DNA from: Clostridia bacterium
GTDB taxonomy: Bacteria; Bacillota; Clostridia; Christensenellales; Borkfalkiaceae
Assembly (NCBI GenBank): GCA_017545865.1
Contig: JAFWXO010000021.1
Location: 1-56,302 of the forward strand
Length of the DNA: 56,302 bases
Direction of reading: 5' to 3'
Under the pieces are notes generated by a model. The model was not told the DNA's origin. It saw only the letters and a program-made list of their open reading frames with translations, and did no database searches. Shown in pieces: positions 27,449 through 36,869 of the stretch (within the stretch, counting starts at the first letter, position 1; every line of letters starts with the position of its first letter). The translations under genes were made by a program, and so were the position numbers.

Positions 27449-30400
27449 ATGCTTAATTTCGAAAGAATAGAACTGCTCGGCTTTAAGTCGTTTGCAGACA
27501 AAGTTAAAATCGACCTTTTAGACGGTATTACCGCCATAGTAGGTCCTAACGGTTGCGGTAAGAGTAACGTTGCCGATGCTATCAGATGGGTTCTTGGCGA
27601 ACAATCGGCAAAAACCTTGCGTGGCTCGTCTATGCAAGACGTTATTTTTAGCGGTACTCAATCGCGAAAGTCGTTATCGTACTGCGAAGTTTCGCTTTAC
27701 TTTAACAATACCGATAAACTTTTCCCAAGTTTAGAGTATAACGAAGTCGTAATGACGAGAAAACTCTATCGTAGTGGCGAAAGCGAATATTATCTCAACC
27801 GTCAACCTTGCCGTATGAAAGACCTTATTGACGCGCTCCACGAGTGTGGCGTTAGTAAAGAAGGTTATACCATTATCGGTCAAGGTAAAGTATCGGAAAT
27901 TTTGTCAAGCAAACCTGAAGATAGAAGGGCAATTTTCGAAGAAGCGGTTGGTATTGCTAAAACCAAGCGTGATAGAAAGGAAACGATGTCTAAACTTTCA
28001 AGGACTAACGACAATATTACCCGTGTTTCCGATATTATCACCGAGCGTGAACGCCAACTTGAACCGCTTAGAAAACAAGCGGAAAAAACCCGTGCTAACC
28101 GCGCTCTTTCCGAACAACTTAAATTCCACGAAATTAACACTTACTTATATAAATACGAAAACGCAAGCGAAACTAAGCGTAAAATCAACGATAGAATAGT
28201 TGGCTTAACTGAAGAAATTGAAGCGAGAAAGAAAGAACTTAACGAAACCGTTCTTTTATACAACAAGCACCAAGAAGAAATCAAGAGTGCAGACGATTTT
28301 TTAAGAGCGCTCGGCAACGAGATTACCGACCGTTCAGTAGATCTTGAAAAACAATCGGGCGAAGCGAAAGTCTTTGCGGAAAAAGCGTCGTTTTTCCGTT
28401 CGGAAAACGAGCGTTTAGACAATGAAAACAAGTTAGGCGAAGCAAAGATTGAAGAAAATAAAACTGCGCTTACCGATAAGAAAAATTATTCCGCAACTTG
28501 CAATAAAGAGATTGATGATTTAACTAAAAAATCAACGGAAATTAGCAAGAAAATAGCCTCTTTAACGGCGGAAATTAGCAAGGGTGAAGACTTGGCTGAA
28601 TCCGTTCAAAACCAAGTTATAAAGAGCGTTGAATCGCTTGCCGATATCAATAAAAACTTAGGCGCGTTATCTTCTGAGCAAACGGTTATTTCAACTCAAC
28701 AAAAAGCAATCGTTGAAAAGGTAAACTCGCTCGTTGATAAATATACTGCTTTGTCGGTTGAAAACGAGCAAAATAAAGCCGAAGTTAAAACTTTAGAAGA
28801 GTTTATTGAAACTACTAAAGCATCGGTTAAAGATAGAGAAGAAAGCATTTCTTCTACTAACAAATACTTAGAAAGCGTTGACAATAAGATTTACGCTTTA
28901 AAAACTAAACTTACCGGCGAAGAAACGAGTTTAAAACTCTATCAAGGGCTTAAAAACTCCTTTGAAGGTTATTCTCACTCCGTTAAGAGTTTGATGAACG
29001 CTTCAAAATCTAACGCAGAACTAGCAAAGAAGATAAAAGGCGTTGTAGCGTCTATCATTTCTACTGACAAAAAGTATGAAACTGCTATTGAAACGGCAAT
29101 TGGTGGCGCTCTCCAAAACGTTGTAACCGATAATCCGAGCGACGCTGAGTTTGTTATAAACTACCTTAAGCGTACTGACGGCGGTAGGGTAACTATTCTC
29201 CCCGTAACTTCCGTAAAACCGAGATTTAACGGCTCGGAAATTTTATCCGCATCAAAAGAACGTGGTTCGCTTGGCTTTGCAAACGAACTCGTTAAGTACG
29301 ACGGGTATTTCGAGAACGTTATTATGCACCTTCTCGGAAACACTTTGATTTGCGATACCTTGCAAGAAGCAACTCAAATTGCTAAAAAATATAAGTTTGC
29401 TTTTAAAATCGTTACGCTTGACGGTGACGTGTTGTCGCAATCTGGTTCAATGACGGGTGGTTCAAGAAGAAAGAGTGACGGTAACTTGTTAGGTGTTGAC
29501 CGTCAACTTGAAGAATTGCAACAGGCGATCGATAAAGACAATAAAGATATTGCAATTTTAACTGCAAACAAGAACAATCTTTTAAGCCAAGTTAACGAAG
29601 ATGTTGAACTTTTAAATAAAGAAAATTTTGCTCTTAACGAAGCAAAACAAAAAGTTCTTTCTCTTAGAGAGAAAATCAATTCAAGCGAAAGCATTTTAGC
29701 CGAAACTCAAAAAGAAATTGAAAAGAATAAAGACGATATTGCCGTTATTAGCAACCGTCTTAGCGAAATTTCAATGGCGTATAGCGATATTGAGGCGGGC
29801 AACGAAAAAATCAACAAGGAAAAGGAAAATGCTTCAAGAGAACAATCTGAGCATCGTGAACTTTTCCAAGAACTTAGAAAGCAACGTGACGACGTTTTAA
29901 GAGAAAACACTGAAGTTCAAGCAAAACTTTCCTATCTCCGTTCGGAAATTTCGTCTGCAAGCGCCGAAATCGAGCGTTTAACCGCCGAAATTGAAACGGT
30001 TAAGGAAAATATCGCAAAGAACGAGCAAACCCGCGAAAACAACCTTAAAATCATTGAAAACTTAACGAGAAAAGCCGAGCAAGTTGCTCTTTCGGCTGAA
30101 GATAAGCAAGTTCTTGAAGATTTGCGCCGTCAACAAGCGGAATTTGACAAGAAGAAGGAAAAACTTAACGAACTCGTTGCGCAAGATAACTTAAAGCGTG
30201 AAGTTTTACAAGCGGATATTGATAAAAACACCGAAAAACGCGCCAATGAAGACGTAAACTACGCAAAAGTTGACTCTGAACTTGAGTTTATGAGCCAAAA
30301 TATCTTCACCGAATATCAATTAACGTACGAAACGTGTAAACCGCTTAGGGATGAAAATTATGAAATTGCAACGTCGCATCAAGAAATTTCTTCCTTAAAG

Positions 30401-31045
30401 CGCAAGATTGCAGCGCTTGGTTCTATTAACCCGAACGCTATTGAAGAGTATAACGAACTTAGCGAATCTTATAACGAACTCGTTTCTCAACGTGACGATC
30501 TTTACAAGGCGCAAGACGATCTTCAAAAGGTTATTGACGACTTGACTAAGGAAATGACCTTAACCTTTAACGACGGGTTTAAGACTATTAGAAGTAACTT
30601 TACAAAGATATTCAAAGAACTTTTCGGCGGTGGTACTGCAGACCTTATCGTTGAAGAAAGCACGACTGGAGATCCGCTTGACGCAGGCATTGAAATCGTT
30701 GCCGAACCCCCGGGAAAGAAACTTCAAAAGATTTCTCTTTTATCCGGTGGCGAAATGTCGCTTACGGCGATTGCAATATTGTTTGCAATATTGAGATTGC
30801 GCCCGATGCCGTTCTGCGTGCTTGACGAAATTGAAGCGGCGCTTGACGATGCTAACGTTGCAAGGTTTGCAAAATACCTTAAAAACTTCTCTAAAGAAAC
30901 TCAATTTATTTGTATTACTCACAAAAAAGTTACGATGGAAAACGCTGACGGTTTATTCGGTGTAACCATGCCAGAAAAGGGCGTTTCGAGCATCGTTTCC
31001 GTTAAGCTTAAAGACGCTATCGATATGGAAGGAATTAAAAAATAA
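27449..31045 (+). CDS. smc: Chromosome segregation protein SMC
   Basis: A 1198-residue SMC ATPase of the condensin complex. Walker A is GPNGCGKSN at residues 32-40. Two long coiled coils surround a hinge at about 510-640 (AIGGALQNVV, SGSMTGGSRRK). The C-terminal head has LLSGGEMSLTAIAILFAIL (signature) and FCVLDEIEAALDDANV (Walker B). Length matches the family. The stop overlaps the ftsY start by one base (TAATG). The signature has Met-Ser where many SMCs have Arg-Ala after GGE; this probably has little effect. Confidence 0.97.
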   Translation: MLNFERIELLGFKSFADKVKIDLLDGITAIVGPNGCGKSNVADAIRWVLGEQSAKTLRGSSMQDVIFSGTQSRKSLSYCEVSLYFNNTDKLFPSLEYNEVVMTRKLYRSGESEYYLNRQPCRMKDLIDALHECGVSKEGYTIIGQGKVSEILSSKPEDRRAIFEEAVGIAKTKRDRKETMSKLSRTNDNITRVSDIITERERQLEPLRKQAEKTRANRALSEQLKFHEINTYLYKYENASETKRKINDRIVGLTEEIEARKKELNETVLLYNKHQEEIKSADDFLRALGNEITDRSVDLEKQSGEAKVFAEKASFFRSENERLDNENKLGEAKIEENKTALTDKKNYSATCNKEIDDLTKKSTEISKKIASLTAEISKGEDLAESVQNQVIKSVESLADINKNLGALSSEQTVISTQQKAIVEKVNSLVDKYTALSVENEQNKAEVKTLEEFIETTKASVKDREESISSTNKYLESVDNKIYALKTKLTGEETSLKLYQGLKNSFEGYSHSVKSLMNASKSNAELAKKIKGVVASIISTDKKYETAIETAIGGALQNVVTDNPSDAEFVINYLKRTDGGRVTILPVTSVKPRFNGSEILSASKERGSLGFANELVKYDGYFENVIMHLLGNTLICDTLQEATQIAKKYKFAFKIVTLDGDVLSQSGSMTGGSRRKSDGNLLGVDRQLEELQQAIDKDNKDIAILTANKNNLLSQVNEDVELLNKENFALNEAKQKVLSLREKINSSESILAETQKEIEKNKDDIAVISNRLSEISMAYSDIEAGNEKINKEKENASREQSEHRELFQELRKQRDDVLRENTEVQAKLSYLRSEISSASAEIERLTAEIETVKENIAKNEQTRENNLKIIENLTRKAEQVALSAEDKQVLEDLRRQQAEFDKKKEKLNELVAQDNLKREVLQADIDKNTEKRANEDVNYAKVDSELEFMSQNIFTEYQLTYETCKPLRDENYEIATSHQEISSLKRKIAALGSINPNAIEEYNELSESYNELVSQRDDLYKAQDDLQKVIDDLTKEMTLTFNDGFKTIRSNFTKIFKELFGGGTADLIVEESTTGDPLDAGIEIVAEPPGKKLQKISLLSGGEMSLTAIAILFAILRLRPMPFCVLDEIEAALDDANVARFAKYLKNFSKETQFICITHKKVTMENADGLFGVTMPEKGVSSIVSVKLKDAIDMEGIKK

Positions 31046-31941
31046 TGGGATTTTTTTCAAAACTTGCAAGTTCGCTTAAAAAAACTAAAGATAAAATCGC
31101 CGATACTTTTTCAAGGGTTTTTTCCATTGATAGAATAGGTGAAGAGTTTTACGATGAACTTTTAGACGCGCTCGTTTCTTCCGATTTATCCGTTAATTTT
31201 GCTATGGAAATAGTTGACGAACTTAGGGAAACTATGATTGAAGGTAGCGTTAAGGATAAAGACTTTGTAGTTCAAACGTTAAAGGATACTTTGATTGAAA
31301 AGTGTAGCGATGCGGGGGAATTTGAAGTTGAATATCCAACCGTTATTATGATGGTTGGCGTTAACGGCGTTGGCAAAACCACAACGATAGGCAAACTTGC
31401 TAATTACTATAAGCAAAAAGGTAAAACCGTTACCTTATGCGCAGCGGATACCTTCCGCGCGGCGGCAAGCGATCAACTTACCGAGTGGGCAAATAGAAGT
31501 GACGTTAGAATTATTAAGCACTCCGAAGGCGCAGACCCTTCAGCCGTTGTGTTTGACGCTATCACTTCCGCTAAGGCGAAGGGGACTGACGTTTTGATTA
31601 TTGATACTGCAGGTAGACTTCACGTTAAGTCAAACCTTATGGAAGAACTCAAAAAGATGAGTAGAGTGGTTGAGCGTGAATACCCCGAAGCGCAATTTTT
31701 AAAACTTATAGTTTTAGATGCGACGACTGGTCAAAACGCATCAAGCCAAGTTGAAACGTTTGATAACGCTATCGGGCTTGACGGCGTTGTGCTTACTAAA
31801 CTTGACGGTACTGCAAAAGGCGGTTTCGTCTTATCAATGCTTAGTGAAAACTGCGTTCCCGTTGCCTACGTTGGCGTTGGTGAAAAACTCGGCGACTTAG
31901 AAGAATTTAACCTTGAAGAATTCGTTGACGGGTTATTTTAA
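31045..31941 (+). CDS. ftsY: Signal recognition particle receptor FtsY
   Basis: A 298-residue SRP GTPase that receives the SRP-ribosome complex at the membrane. The short N-terminus (about 20 residues, MGFFSKLASSLKKTKDK) is amphipathic and membrane-binding, lacking the long acidic domain of E. coli. The NG domain has GVNGVGKTTTIGKLA, DTFRAAASDQL, DTAGRLH and TKLDGTAKGG. It is translationally coupled to smc. A terminator follows. Confidence 0.96.
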   Translation: MGFFSKLASSLKKTKDKIADTFSRVFSIDRIGEEFYDELLDALVSSDLSVNFAMEIVDELRETMIEGSVKDKDFVVQTLKDTLIEKCSDAGEFEVEYPTVIMMVGVNGVGKTTTIGKLANYYKQKGKTVTLCAADTFRAAASDQLTEWANRSDVRIIKHSEGADPSAVVFDAITSAKAKGTDVLIIDTAGRLHVKSNLMEELKKMSRVVEREYPEAQFLKLIVLDATTGQNASSQVETFDNAIGLDGVVLTKLDGTAKGGFVLSMLSENCVPVAYVGVGEKLGDLEEFNLEEFVDGLF

Positions 31942-31960
31942 AAAATATTATCGGTGTCAA

Positions 31961-31988
31961 GTAAAAATGCTTGACACCTTTGTTTTTT
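31961..31988 (+). terminator. Terminator after ftsY, overlapping the next promoter
   Basis: GGTGTCAAG / CTTGACACC around TAAAAATG, then TTTGTTTTTTT. The right arm contains the TTGACA of the following promoter. Confidence 0.8.
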
Positions 31989-31999
31989 TGTTGTAGAAT
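31971..31999 (+). promoter_or_regulatory. Promoter of ylxM-ffh
   Basis: TTGACA (31971-31976) and TAGAAT (31994-31999), 17-base spacer. Transcription should begin near 32006, only some six bases before the ylxM ATG. Confidence 0.75.
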
Positions 32000-32011
32000 A
32001 GGCTTGTAGTT

Positions 32012-32305
32012 ATGGATATTTACGATTTTTCTGAACTTTTTTCTATATATAAAAGTTTGTTGACCGTAAAACAAGCGGATATTTTTTCGCTTCATATCGA
32101 GTGTGACTTATCTTTAGGGGAGATTTCTGAAATTAACGGTATTTCTCGCCAAGGCGTGAGTGACACTATAAACAAAACGAAAGAAATTTTGCTTTCATAC
32201 GAAGAAAAACTTGGGTTACTTAGCAAAAAACGTGAACTTTTAAAAATCGCAGAGAAAGTTGACGGGGAGATTTCTACTCAAATTAAACGCGTTATAGGGG
32301 ATTGA
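32012..32305 (+). CDS. ylxM: YlxM-like SRP-associated helix-turn-helix protein
   Basis: A 97-residue protein of the UPF0122 family. The sigma-factor-like helix-turn-helix LSLGEISEINGISRQGVSDT is clear. In streptococci YlxM binds SRP RNA and Ffh and modulates the SRP GTPases. It lies one base before ffh. No ribosome binding site is convincing, and the promoter allows only a very short leader, so initiation may be near-leaderless. Confidence 0.9.
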   Translation: MDIYDFSELFSIYKSLLTVKQADIFSLHIECDLSLGEISEINGISRQGVSDTINKTKEILLSYEEKLGLLSKKRELLKIAEKVDGEISTQIKRVIGD

Positions 32306-32306
32306 A

Positions 32307-33635
32307 ATGGCAAACGTTTTTAGTGGACTTAGTGAAAAATTAAATCACGTTTTTACTAAACTTACCAAACGCGGAACGCTCACGGAACTTGAAATCAAGC
32401 AAGCGATGCGTGAGATTAGAATTGCCCTTTTGGAAGCAGACGTTAACCTTTTGGTTGCAAAAGATTTCGTTAACAAGGTTAGTGAAAAGGCGCTTGGTCA
32501 AGCGGTTTTAAAGAGTTTAAGCCCAACTCAACAAGTTATTAAAATCGTTTCGGAAGAACTTACTGAACTTATGGGTAGCACGAATAGCAAACTCTTAGTT
32601 TCAAGCGAACTTCCAACGGTTATTATGATGTGCGGTTTGCAAGGCGCAGGTAAAACAACGTTATCAGGTAAACTTGCGTTGCACCTTAAAAAGTCGGGCA
32701 AAAAACCCTTGCTTTGCGCTTGTGATATTTATCGCCCCGCAGCTATCAATCAATTAAAAGTAGTTGGTTCTCAAGCGGGCGTTGAAGTTTATGAAGAAGG
32801 CGTTAAAAACCCTGTAACTATCGCAAAAAATGCGGTTAAATACGCTAAGCAATACGGGTTTGATACCGTGATTGTAGATACGGCTGGTAGACTTCATATT
32901 GATGAAGAATTGATGCAAGAACTTATCGATATTTCATCTGAAGTAAAGCCTACTGAAATTTTATTAACCGTTGACTCAATGACCGGTCAAGATGCGGTTA
33001 ACGTTGCAAAATCGTTTAACGAAAAACTTGAAATTACAGGTTGCGTTTTAACTAAGCTTGACGGCGATACCCGCGGTGGCGCGTGCTTATCCGTTAAAGC
33101 GGTAACGGGAAAACCCATTAAGTTTGCAAGCGTTGGCGAAAAACTTCAAGACTTAGAGCCCTTCTATCCCGACCGTATGGCAAAGCGAATCTTGGGTATG
33201 GGTGACGTGTTGTCGCTTATAGAAAAGGCGCAAGAAGTCGTAACCGAAGAGGACGCTAGAAAACTTGAAAAGAAAATGAAGGAAAATTCATTTACTTTAG
33301 AAGATTTCTTAGAGCAGTTTGAAATGGTTAAAAAGATGGGTGGCGTAGGCGATATAATGAATATGCTCCCAGGTATGGGTATGGGCAAACTCAAAGGCGT
33401 TAAAGTTGGCGAGGTTGACGAGAAGAGAATTGAACGCCAAAAAGCGATAATTTGCTCAATGACTAAAAAAGAACGCCGTGATCCGTCGCTTCTTAACTAT
33501 TCGAGAAAAAATAGAATTGCATCGGGCAGTGGAACGACCGTTCAAGAGATAAACCAACTTTTAAAGCAGTTTGATCAAACCAAACAACTTATGAAACAGT
33601 TTAAAGGTGGCAAAAAGAGATTGCCCTTTATGTAA
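32307..33635 (+). CDS. ffh: Signal recognition particle protein Ffh
   Basis: A 442-residue SRP54 GTPase that binds signal peptides emerging from ribosomes. The N domain is followed by GLQGAGKTTLSGKLA, DIYRPAAINQL, DTAGRLHIDEE and TKLDGDTRGG. The methionine-rich M domain covers about residues 300-442 (NMLPGMGMGK and SGTTVQEINQLLKQF), binding SRP RNA. GGGGA before the ATG can serve as ribosome binding site. It works with FtsY, encoded 370 bases upstream. Confidence 0.97.
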   Translation: MANVFSGLSEKLNHVFTKLTKRGTLTELEIKQAMREIRIALLEADVNLLVAKDFVNKVSEKALGQAVLKSLSPTQQVIKIVSEELTELMGSTNSKLLVSSELPTVIMMCGLQGAGKTTLSGKLALHLKKSGKKPLLCACDIYRPAAINQLKVVGSQAGVEVYEEGVKNPVTIAKNAVKYAKQYGFDTVIVDTAGRLHIDEELMQELIDISSEVKPTEILLTVDSMTGQDAVNVAKSFNEKLEITGCVLTKLDGDTRGGACLSVKAVTGKPIKFASVGEKLQDLEPFYPDRMAKRILGMGDVLSLIEKAQEVVTEEDARKLEKKMKENSFTLEDFLEQFEMVKKMGGVGDIMNMLPGMGMGKLKGVKVGEVDEKRIERQKAIICSMTKKERRDPSLLNYSRKNRIASGSGTTVQEINQLLKQFDQTKQLMKQFKGGKKRLPFM

Positions 33636-33696
33636 TAAACAACGCTAAACGCGTAAAAATAAATAAATAATAATTAAAATTTCGGAGGAAATAAAA

Positions 33697-33993
33697 ATGG
33701 CAGTAAAAATGAGATTAACCAGACTTGGTGATAAGGGTAACGCTTTATACAGAATAGTCGTTGTTGATTCCAGAGTAGCAAGAGACGGTAAGTATATTGA
33801 AAAGATTGGTCACTACAATCCTAACACCGATCCTGCAGAAGTAGTAGTAGACGTTGAAAAGGCAAAAAAATGGATTGCTAACGGCGTTCAACCGACTGAA
33901 ACGGTTAAAAACCTTCTTGTAAAAGCAGGTGTTATCGAAAAATCGGAAAAACTTTCTCCTTCTAAGACTAACCCCAAGAAGAAAAAGAAGTAA
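33697..33993 (+). CDS. rpsP: Small ribosomal subunit protein bS16
   Basis: A 98-residue S16 with the normal start VKMRLTRLGDKGNALYRIVV and the IGHYNP segment, plus a lysine-rich tail. GGAGGAAAT is a strong ribosome binding site. It starts the conserved rpsP-khpA-rimM-trmD cluster. The 61-base gap behind ffh shows no terminator, so read-through from ffh is possible. Confidence 0.96.
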   Translation: MAVKMRLTRLGDKGNALYRIVVVDSRVARDGKYIEKIGHYNPNTDPAEVVVDVEKAKKWIANGVQPTETVKNLLVKAGVIEKSEKLSPSKTNPKKKKK

Positions 33994-34008
33994 TTTAAGG
34001 AGTAAGAA

Positions 34009-34251
34009 ATGCTCGAACTCGTTAAATATATAGTAGAAAGATTTGCCGAAAAGAAGGACGAAATCGACTATATCGTAGCGGAAGATGGTAACTTAGTTAG
34101 CATCACCGTCGTTTTAGATGAGAGCGATATGGGTAAGGTAATCGGCCGCCAAGGCAAACTTGCAAAAGCGCTTAGAACGATCGTTAGATTAGCAAGCGCT
34201 AAAGAAAACAAAAAATATAACGTTGAAATAAAGGCTAAGGGAGAAATTTAA
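34009..34251 (+). CDS. khpA: KH-domain RNA-binding protein KhpA
   Basis: An 80-residue single KH domain. MGKVIGRQGKLAKALR provides the GxxG loop that grips RNA. KhpA partners with KhpB/Jag in studied Gram-positive bacteria to control cell-division and envelope mRNAs; no khpB is in the window. TAAGGAG precedes the ATG. Its place between rpsP and rimM is the standard one. Confidence 0.93.
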   Translation: MLELVKYIVERFAEKKDEIDYIVAEDGNLVSITVVLDESDMGKVIGRQGKLAKALRTIVRLASAKENKKYNVEIKAKGEI

Positions 34252-34272
34252 CAAAATTTCTCTCGTCTTTTT

Positions 34273-34776
34273 ATGGAAAAAATTATTTGTTTATCAGTAG
34301 TTAAGCCCCAAGGCATTAAAGGCGAGTTAAAAGCCAAAATTCTTGCCGACGGGTTTAACTCAATTAAAAACGTTAAAAAGTTATACGACCAAAATGGCAA
34401 AGAGTATTCCGTTTCAAAAATTCGCGATGCTTTCGGCGGTTTTGCGTTCGTAACGCTTACTGAAGTCGTAACGAGAAACGACGCGGAGTTATTCCGTGGC
34501 GTTGATTTTTTCGTGGAAAAATCTCAAATCAACAAGGCAAGTGACGAGTATTTTATAGCCGATATTATCGGGCTTGAAGTTATCGTTGACGGCGTTTTTG
34601 AAGGTAGGGTTACTGACGTTATCTCCGCAAACGTAGATATGATTGAAGTAACGAACGGATGCAAAAAATGGTATTTCCCGCACTTAAAATCGTTAAACGT
34701 TGTTTTTGATTTTAACAGCGGTAAACTTTTAGTTGAAAAAGACAAACTCGACGGGGTAAGATTTAATGAAGATTGA
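34273..34776 (+). CDS. rimM: Ribosome maturation factor RimM
   Basis: A 167-residue protein that assists 30S head assembly together with S19. The N-terminal barrel begins LSVVKPQGIKGELKAK and contains GVDFFVEK. The PRC-barrel half runs from about residue 90 (DEYFIADIIGLEVIVDG) to the PHLKSLN segment. It overlaps trmD by eleven bases, implying coupled translation. Confidence 0.93.
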   Translation: MEKIICLSVVKPQGIKGELKAKILADGFNSIKNVKKLYDQNGKEYSVSKIRDAFGGFAFVTLTEVVTRNDAELFRGVDFFVEKSQINKASDEYFIADIIGLEVIVDGVFEGRVTDVISANVDMIEVTNGCKKWYFPHLKSLNVVFDFNSGKLLVEKDKLDGVRFNED

Positions 34777-35434
34777 TATTTTAACGCTTTTTCCCGAAAT
34801 GTTTGCGCCTTTATACGAAAGTATTATAGGTAGAGCGCAAAAAGCGGGTAAAGTTGAAATAAAACTTCACGATATTAGAGAATATTCGTTAAATAAGCAC
34901 AAGAAGTGTGACGATTATCCCTTTGGCGGTGGCGCAGGTATGGTAATGATGCCACAGCCCGTTTTCGATGCCATAAACGCAGTCGATCCCGACCATAAGG
35001 CAAAGCGAATTTACACTTCGCCACGCGGTAAAACCTTATCTCAAACTATGGTTAAAGACTTGGCAACGCGCGAAAATTTGCTTATTTTATGCGGTCATTA
35101 CGAAGGTTTAGACGAGAGAATTATCGAACTCTGCATTGATGAAGAAGTTTCTATCGGCGATTACGTTTTAACTGGTGGGGAACTTCCCGCTATGGTTATG
35201 GTTGACTCCGTTTGCCGTTACGTTGACGGGGTTATCGCTAAAGAATCTCTCTCCGAAGAAAGTTTTTCGGAAGGGCTTTTAGAATATCCGCAATACACTC
35301 GTCCACAAGAGTTTATGGGGCTTAAAGTTCCCGAAGTTTTAACTTCGGGAAATCACGCCGAAGTTGACAAGTGGCGAAAGGAAAAATCATTAGAACTCAC
35401 AAAAAAATATCGCCCCGATTTATTAGAGAAATAA
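34766..35434 (+). CDS. trmD: tRNA (guanine-37-N1)-methyltransferase TrmD
   Basis: A 222-residue SPOUT methyltransferase that makes m1G37 and prevents frameshifting. MKIDILTLFPEMF is the universal start. FGGGAGMVMMPQP, GHYEGLDERI and SIGDYVLTGGELPAMVM form the knotted SAM site. It is a little shorter than E. coli TrmD because the C-terminal helix ends early; all catalytic segments are present. Confidence 0.96.
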   Translation: MKIDILTLFPEMFAPLYESIIGRAQKAGKVEIKLHDIREYSLNKHKKCDDYPFGGGAGMVMMPQPVFDAINAVDPDHKAKRIYTSPRGKTLSQTMVKDLATRENLLILCGHYEGLDERIIELCIDEEVSIGDYVLTGGELPAMVMVDSVCRYVDGVIAKESLSEESFSEGLLEYPQYTRPQEFMGLKVPEVLTSGNHAEVDKWRKEKSLELTKKYRPDLLEK

Positions 35435-35436
35435 TT

Positions 35437-36264
35437 ATGCATTTACAATGGTTTCCCGGTCACATGACCAAAGCGCTTAGAATGATGGAAGAAGAGGTGA
35501 AACTTTGCGACGGTATCGTAATGGTGCTTGATGCAAGGTGTCCTTTTGCATGCCTTAACAAAAAACTCAACGGCGTTTTTGGTAGCAAACCAGTAGTTTA
35601 TGCTCTCAACAAAAGCGATATGGTTTCAAACAGCGATATAAAGGCGGTTACCGAGCAGTTCGTAAAGGACGGTAAGACAGTTGTTTCCGTTGTTGGAACT
35701 GATGAAAAGAGCGGTGTAAGGCTTTATACCGCCATTTTAAACGCTTTAAGCGAAGTAAGGGAAAAGTATAAACAAAAGGGTGTTAACAAGCCTTTAAGGG
35801 TTATGGTAGCGGGAATACCAAACACTGGTAAATCAACGCTTATTAACCTTTTATGTGGAAATAAACGCGCTAAAACGGGCGATAAAGCGGGCGTTACCAA
35901 AGATAAACAGTGGGTTAGAATTAAAGAACTTGAACTTTTGGATACCCCTGGTACTACGCCACCTTCTTTTGAAAGCCAAACTTACGCCGAGTATTTGGCT
36001 TTCGTTGGCTCTATTAACGACGATATTATTGACTTTATTGAACTTTCCGTAGACCTTATTAAGTATTTAGTTGAAAATTATAAGGGAACGCTTAACACCG
36101 TTTACAAAGTAAACGAAGACGCTGAGCCTTATGAAATTTTCACTCAAATTGCAACCCGCCGTGGAGCGATAAAAAGGGGTGGGGAGATTGATGAAGAGAG
36201 AGCGTCGAGCCTAATTATATCAGACCTTAGAAAAGGTAAACTTGGAAAGGTGTATTTCAAATGA
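35437..36264 (+). CDS. rbgA: Ribosome biogenesis GTPase RbgA (YlqF)
   Basis: A 275-residue circularly permuted GTPase for late 50S assembly. QWFPGHMTKALRMM is the hallmark start. The G motifs occur in permuted order: ALNKSDM (G4), then GIPNTGKSTLINLL (G1) and LDTPGTTPP (G3). The ATG at 35437 stands two bases after the trmD stop. An upstream in-frame extension overlaps trmD and lacks conservation. It overlaps rnhB by four bases. Confidence 0.94.
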   Translation: MHLQWFPGHMTKALRMMEEEVKLCDGIVMVLDARCPFACLNKKLNGVFGSKPVVYALNKSDMVSNSDIKAVTEQFVKDGKTVVSVVGTDEKSGVRLYTAILNALSEVREKYKQKGVNKPLRVMVAGIPNTGKSTLINLLCGNKRAKTGDKAGVTKDKQWVRIKELELLDTPGTTPPSFESQTYAEYLAFVGSINDDIIDFIELSVDLIKYLVENYKGTLNTVYKVNEDAEPYEIFTQIATRRGAIKRGGEIDEERASSLIISDLRKGKLGKVYFK

Positions 36265-36869
36265 AAATTTACGAGCCAAAACTTGAATATGAAAAAGATT
36301 GCCTTTCAAAAGGTTTAAAATATATTGCCGGGGTTGACGAAGTGGGTAGAGGTCCGCTTGCTGGCCCTGTTGTTTGCGCTTCGGTAATAATGGATTTAAA
36401 CGATATTATCGAAGGGATTGACGATAGCAAGAAAGTTTCCGCCAAAAAGCGTGAAAAACTTTACGAACTTATCAAAGAAAAGGCGATTTCTTATTGTATA
36501 TGCGAGATTTCCCCTGAAGAAATTGATGAAATCAACATATTAAACGCCACTAAAAAATGTATGAAAAACGCCGTTGAAGGTCTTTCCATTACGCCTGACG
36601 TCGTTTTGATTGACGCTGTTGAACTTAATTTAAAAGTTCCAACCGTTTCAATAATAAAAGGCGATCTTAAAAGTTACACGATAGGCGCGGCTTCTATTCT
36701 TGCAAAGGTTTACCGTGATAAACTTATGGAAGAATACGCTAAACAATATCCAGATTACGGTTTTGAAAGAAACGCTGGTTACGGCACTAAAGAGCATATT
36801 GATAAAATAAAGGAGATAGGGCCTTGCAAGATTCACCGAAGAACCTTTATAAAAAACTTTTGGGGTTAA
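36261..36869 (+). CDS. rnhB: Ribonuclease HII
   Basis: A 202-residue RNase HII that removes ribonucleotides from DNA. YIAGVDEVGRGPLAGPVV carries the first catalytic Asp-Glu pair. VLIDAV and SIIKGDLKSYTIGAASILAKVYRD hold further acidic and substrate residues. The last 46 bases overlap the yraN frame, as judged from the TTG start there. Confidence 0.95.
   Translation: MKIYEPKLEYEKDCLSKGLKYIAGVDEVGRGPLAGPVVCASVIMDLNDIIEGIDDSKKVSAKKREKLYELIKEKAISYCICEISPEEIDEINILNATKKCMKNAVEGLSITPDVVLIDAVELNLKVPTVSIIKGDLKSYTIGAASILAKVYRDKLMEEYAKQYPDYGFERNAGYGTKEHIDKIKEIGPCKIHRRTFIKNFWG

Noticed and set aside
31045-31941. N-terminal truncation of FtsY
   Set aside because: Gram-positive FtsY commonly lacks the long acidic domain, and the amphipathic start plus full NG domain are present.
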